This document shows, in pieces, positions 61,565 through 64,000 of a DNA stretch of 64,000 nt (position 1 is its first letter; each line of letters begins with the position of its first letter). The stretch lies in the NCBI GenBank assembly GCA_034928535.1, contig JAYFOV010000005.1:124001-188000 (forward strand), read 5' to 3'. The notes beneath the pieces are model-generated. The model was not told the DNA's origin. It did not search any database and saw only the letters and a program-made list of their open reading frames with translations. A program made the position numbers and the translations under genes. This DNA is from CAXXOK01 sp001604115. GTDB lineage: Bacteria; Bacillota; Clostridia; Christensenellales; Aristaeellaceae.

Positions 61565-62959
61565 TCAATCCTGCCTTCCGATTTGGGAACGCTGCCTGCG
61601 ATGGAAGGATTTGCCCTTGACCGTAGCATGCACCATGGTTGGACGCTGCATGGGGATCATTACCTGCAAGGTAAATGACGCCTTTTCGGGATCCGTTGCA
61701 TACGTCACCAGCCCTCCGGCTTTTTCCACGGTATCCCGAACAATTTTTAAGCCCAGACCGTGGTTGTCACCATCCTCCTTCGTGGTTGCCAAGGATTGGT
61801 CATTCAGGCGGATTCGCCCATCAAAGGCATTGGTCACCTCCAAATAATACCAATCTCTGTCCGCATGGGTTACCACTGCTATCCGGCGCAGGTCACGCGG
61901 CAGTTTCAGGCAGGCCTCCGCCGCGTTTTTCAAGGCGTTATACAGTACCCGAATCGCATCCATCTGTCCAAGGGGCACCCCGGAGGGGGACGAAATATCC
62001 AGCGCAAGCTGGATACCCTCCTCCTCACAAAATTCAGTAAGGTTTTGGATCGTTGCATCAAACACCACATCCGTGGTATAGCGCTTCAAGCCTACACTTT
62101 CCGTGCTCATGGTCTGGTTCATGTCCGCCAATAAGGATAGCGCCTTGTCTGGCTGCTGTTCCCGGATCAAGTCGGCAACGGAGGTCAGCAACGCCGTATG
62201 GTCATGTTTATACTCACGCAAGCGATTCACATAGCGTTCATAGGTGTGGTAGTGCCGCAGCTGCAAAGCATATTGATCCTCCAGCATGCTGTTGTACAGT
62301 CGGTAGGTATTCAGTTCGGATGAATCAATGACATAATAGGTCAAGTACAGCAGCATGCCCACCGCCAGGAGCGTCCCACCCAGGATAATGCCAAAATACC
62401 ACATCACGCTGGATGCGGCCCACGAGCCCTGAATGAGCACCAATAGATTGACGCATACCGATGCTTCATAGATCAGCAGGGTGACCAGTGCAGATTGGTT
62501 GTGAAGCAATTTGGCGATGTTATCCCGGGGAAACACGCGCCTGCATAAAAGCATGAGCAAAGCCAACGTTGCAGTATAGACAATGACAGCCCGTGTACTC
62601 TCGTCCAATGGACCCTGCACCAAATCAGGCTCCAGCAGATAGAGTATGATAGCCACCAGACTGGACACGATGCCGCGCATGCCATAGGCAATGGTGGTGA
62701 TCATGCCGGACAGACAGACTGACTGCAAGGTTATCATCCCGGTGGATAGGCGCATGCCCAGCGCGAGCAGCACCCACACGGCAGGCATGATAGCGATGCC
62801 ATACATGTCCATCAGGTTGAGCGTTGCAATGAGCCCCACCAGTAGCACCACCGATACCCATAACCAGACCCGAGATTTGCCAGATGGCATCAGCTGCGCA
62901 CAAAAACGAAGGCACATATAGTAAAACACGGTCGCAACCGCTAGTTCGGCCACAAACAA
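61565..62959 (-). CDS. Agr-type (GHKL) membrane sensor histidine kinase
   Basis: Sensor kinase of 464 residues of the AgrC/ComD-like GHKL family. Six or so membrane segments occupy residues 1-220. A cytoplasmic helix (about 225-290, with the likely phosphoacceptor His in REYKHDHTALL) leads to the ATPase domain, with the N box in LYNALKNAAEACLKLP and GLGLKIVRDTVEKAGG. I chose TTG 62959 because GGGGAGG lies 8 nt upstream; GTG 62953 is possible. The partner LytTR regulator is encoded divergently. No peptide pheromone or processing gene is present, so the signal is unknown. Confidence 0.9.
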   Translation of the reverse strand: MFVAELAVATVFYYMCLRFCAQLMPSGKSRVWLWVSVVLLVGLIATLNLMDMYGIAIMPAVWVLLALGMRLSTGMITLQSVCLSGMITTIAYGMRGIVSSLVAIILYLLEPDLVQGPLDESTRAVIVYTATLALLMLLCRRVFPRDNIAKLLHNQSALVTLLIYEASVCVNLLVLIQGSWAASSVMWYFGIILGGTLLAVGMLLYLTYYVIDSSELNTYRLYNSMLEDQYALQLRHYHTYERYVNRLREYKHDHTALLTSVADLIREQQPDKALSLLADMNQTMSTESVGLKRYTTDVVFDATIQNLTEFCEEEGIQLALDISSPSGVPLGQMDAIRVLYNALKNAAEACLKLPRDLRRIAVVTHADRDWYYLEVTNAFDGRIRLNDQSLATTKEDGDNHGLGLKIVRDTVEKAGGLVTYATDPEKASFTLQVMIPMQRPTMVHATVKGKSFHRRQRSQIGRQD

Positions 62960-63033
62960 ACGTCACACCTCCCCTAACGCACTTGTCCAAGCGTCCATAC
63001 ATATGTGAGAGTATCCGGCAAAATAATACCTAG

Positions 63034-63062
63034 AGTGTAATCCCGCGGGGTTCCTTTGTCAA
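63034..63062 (-). promoter_or_regulatory. Sigma-A promoter of the Agr-type kinase gene
   Basis: On the minus strand a perfect TTGACA (63057-63062), a 17-bp spacer and TACACT (63034-63039). Confidence 0.78.
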
Positions 63063-63118
63063 TTCCGCAGCAGCACATCGGGCAGCCCACCTCCTGCACA
63101 GGTCCGGGTTTGATGCCC

Positions 63119-63147
63119 TTGACCGTTCATAAGCCACCTGCTATACT
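63119..63147 (+). promoter_or_regulatory. Sigma-A promoter of the LytTR regulator gene
   Basis: TTGACC (63119-63124), a 17-bp spacer and TATACT (63142-63147). The leader is about 120 nt. The two divergent promoters are about 60 bp apart, so one bound regulator could act on both. Confidence 0.78.
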
Positions 63148-63277
63148 CTGAGCATCTCAGGATAGCCTTGCCGTACCCAGCATTTGTTTGGGCGCACATC
63201 GAAGCACGCAAACAGCCTATCCTCCTTCCCGATCCGTGAACCACGATGTGCTTCCTGCTTTCAAGGAGGGAACCGAC

Positions 63278-64000
63278 ATGATGACGGTGTTTCTTTGCGA
63301 TGATCAACCTGCGATGCTAGATAAATATTCCGACTGGGTCATGCGCTGTGCCGCGCAAAACCAGATTGAAGTAGCGCTTTCTACTTTCCAGAGCGGCAAC
63401 GAGCTGCTGTTTCACCTTTATGACCAACCCAGCTTGCCTGACCTGATCTATCTGGACATTCTCATGGATGACCTCACGGGAATCGAAGTGGGCAACCAAT
63501 TGCGGGCGCTGGGAAGCCAATCGCTGATCATTTTCCTGACCACCAGCGAGGATTATGTGTTTGATTCGTGGGACGCCATGCCCATCCACTACTTGCTGAA
63601 AAACAGTATTACCTTTGAGAAATTTGCCGAAGTTTTTTTGCGCGCCGTAAACCATGCCAGCAAACACAATGAAGAAATGTTTCTGTGCAAAGCCAAGGCC
63701 GAGCAGAAAATGATCCCGATCCATGACATACGGTATTTTGAAATATGGAAGGGACGGATTTCCGTCCATTACGGGGCGGAGGAGCCCTTTCAGTACTGGC
63801 TGACGATGGAGGAGCTGGAAGCACAGCTGGAGGGCAAGCATTTTGCGCGCATACACCGCTCCTACATGGTCAACCTCTATCATGTAGCCAGCTTTCAGCG
63901 CAGCCAGATTACCCTCAAGGATGGCAGGACTCTCCCCGTCGGTAAAACCCATGAAAAGAAAATCAAGGCTGCCTTTGCCGCGTATCTTGCGCAGAAAAAA
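63278..64000 (+). CDS. LytTR-family response regulator (AgrA-like), 3' end cut by window
   Basis: Regulator of at least 241 residues, still open at the window end. The receiver starts TVFLCDDQPAM, with the acceptor Asp in IYLDILMDDLTG and the lysine in YLLKN. The C-terminal LytTR DNA-binding domain shows IPIHDIRYFEIWKGRISVHY, the segment FARIHRSYMVNLYHV and the end DGRTLPVGKTHEKKIKAAF, so only a few residues are probably missing. AAGGAGGG lies 7 nt before ATG 63278. It is the partner of the divergent GHKL kinase. Confidence 0.92.
   Translation, partial: MMTVFLCDDQPAMLDKYSDWVMRCAAQNQIEVALSTFQSGNELLFHLYDQPSLPDLIYLDILMDDLTGIEVGNQLRALGSQSLIIFLTTSEDYVFDSWDAMPIHYLLKNSITFEKFAEVFLRAVNHASKHNEEMFLCKAKAEQKMIPIHDIRYFEIWKGRISVHYGAEEPFQYWLTMEELEAQLEGKHFARIHRSYMVNLYHVASFQRSQITLKDGRTLPVGKTHEKKIKAAFAAYLAQKK

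Overview
The window reads as a Gram-positive, anaerobic-type Firmicutes (Clostridia) chromosome of fairly high G+C. I infer this from several features. There is a perfect CIRCE element before groES-groEL, sigma-A promoters of good quality, YesM/YesN and Agr-type (GHKL/LytTR) regulators, LplB/YtcP-type sugar permeases, a BMP-family nucleoside-type transporter, a short-type arginine decarboxylase and a NusG paralog resembling LoaP. Exported binding proteins with plain Ala-x-Ala cleavage sites instead of a clear lipobox recall gut Christensenellales-like lineages, but the taxon is inference. No insertion sequence, phage gene, CRISPR array or replication origin is visible.

Layout. 1-1648: OmpR-family regulator and histidine kinase, the kinase cut by the window edge. 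1773-9569 (minus): six-gene carbohydrate operon with GH1, GH13 and GH36 glycosidases, a GPH-family symporter, a cupin and a NimA-like flavoprotein. 10222-17593 (plus): divergent sugar operon with two ABC permeases, a binding protein, a GH94 phosphorylase and a phosphohexomutase. The ABC transporter has no ATPase of its own here. 17686-21531: sensor kinase, sugar-binding-like protein and AraC-type response regulator, probably an extracellular sugar-sensing module for the neighbouring operons. 21716-24143: a shikimate-kinase-like protein missing a key arginine and an L,D-transpeptidase. 24235-29329: BMP-type nucleoside ABC transporter. 29687-31794: groES-groEL under CIRCE. 31972-34885: mutY, an MmcQ/YjbR protein and malic enzyme.

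35075-44787 (minus) is a visibly AT-richer surface-polysaccharide region. A strong promoter is followed by a leader of about 415 nt with two intrinsic terminators. Then come a NusG/LoaP-like antiterminator, UDP-galactopyranose mutase, two GT2 glycosyltransferases, a ferredoxin/FrhB/pyruvyltransferase fusion and a Wzm/Wzt-type exporter. A secreted C39-like protease lies beyond. The region lies just beyond the 3' end of a tRNA-Pro gene (45338-45414). 45415-47520 is gene-poor with one small secreted protein.

47521-53796 (plus) is a compact six-gene polyamine operon: speD, speA, speE, speB, carboxy(nor)spermidine dehydrogenase and decarboxylase. It carries both known chemistries for adding an aminopropyl group. 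54279-56825 is a PAS-PAS-GGDEF-HD-GYP protein. 57211-61114 (minus) is an HD-GYP protein, an M20 peptidase, a YitT protein and an unidentified membrane protein. 61565-64000 is a divergent Agr-type kinase and LytTR regulator pair, the regulator cut by the window end.

The strongest leads are the antitermination leader of the polysaccharide region, the FrhB-pyruvyltransferase fusion, the dual-route polyamine operon with a terminator just before its first gene, and the kinase-binding protein-regulator sensing module.
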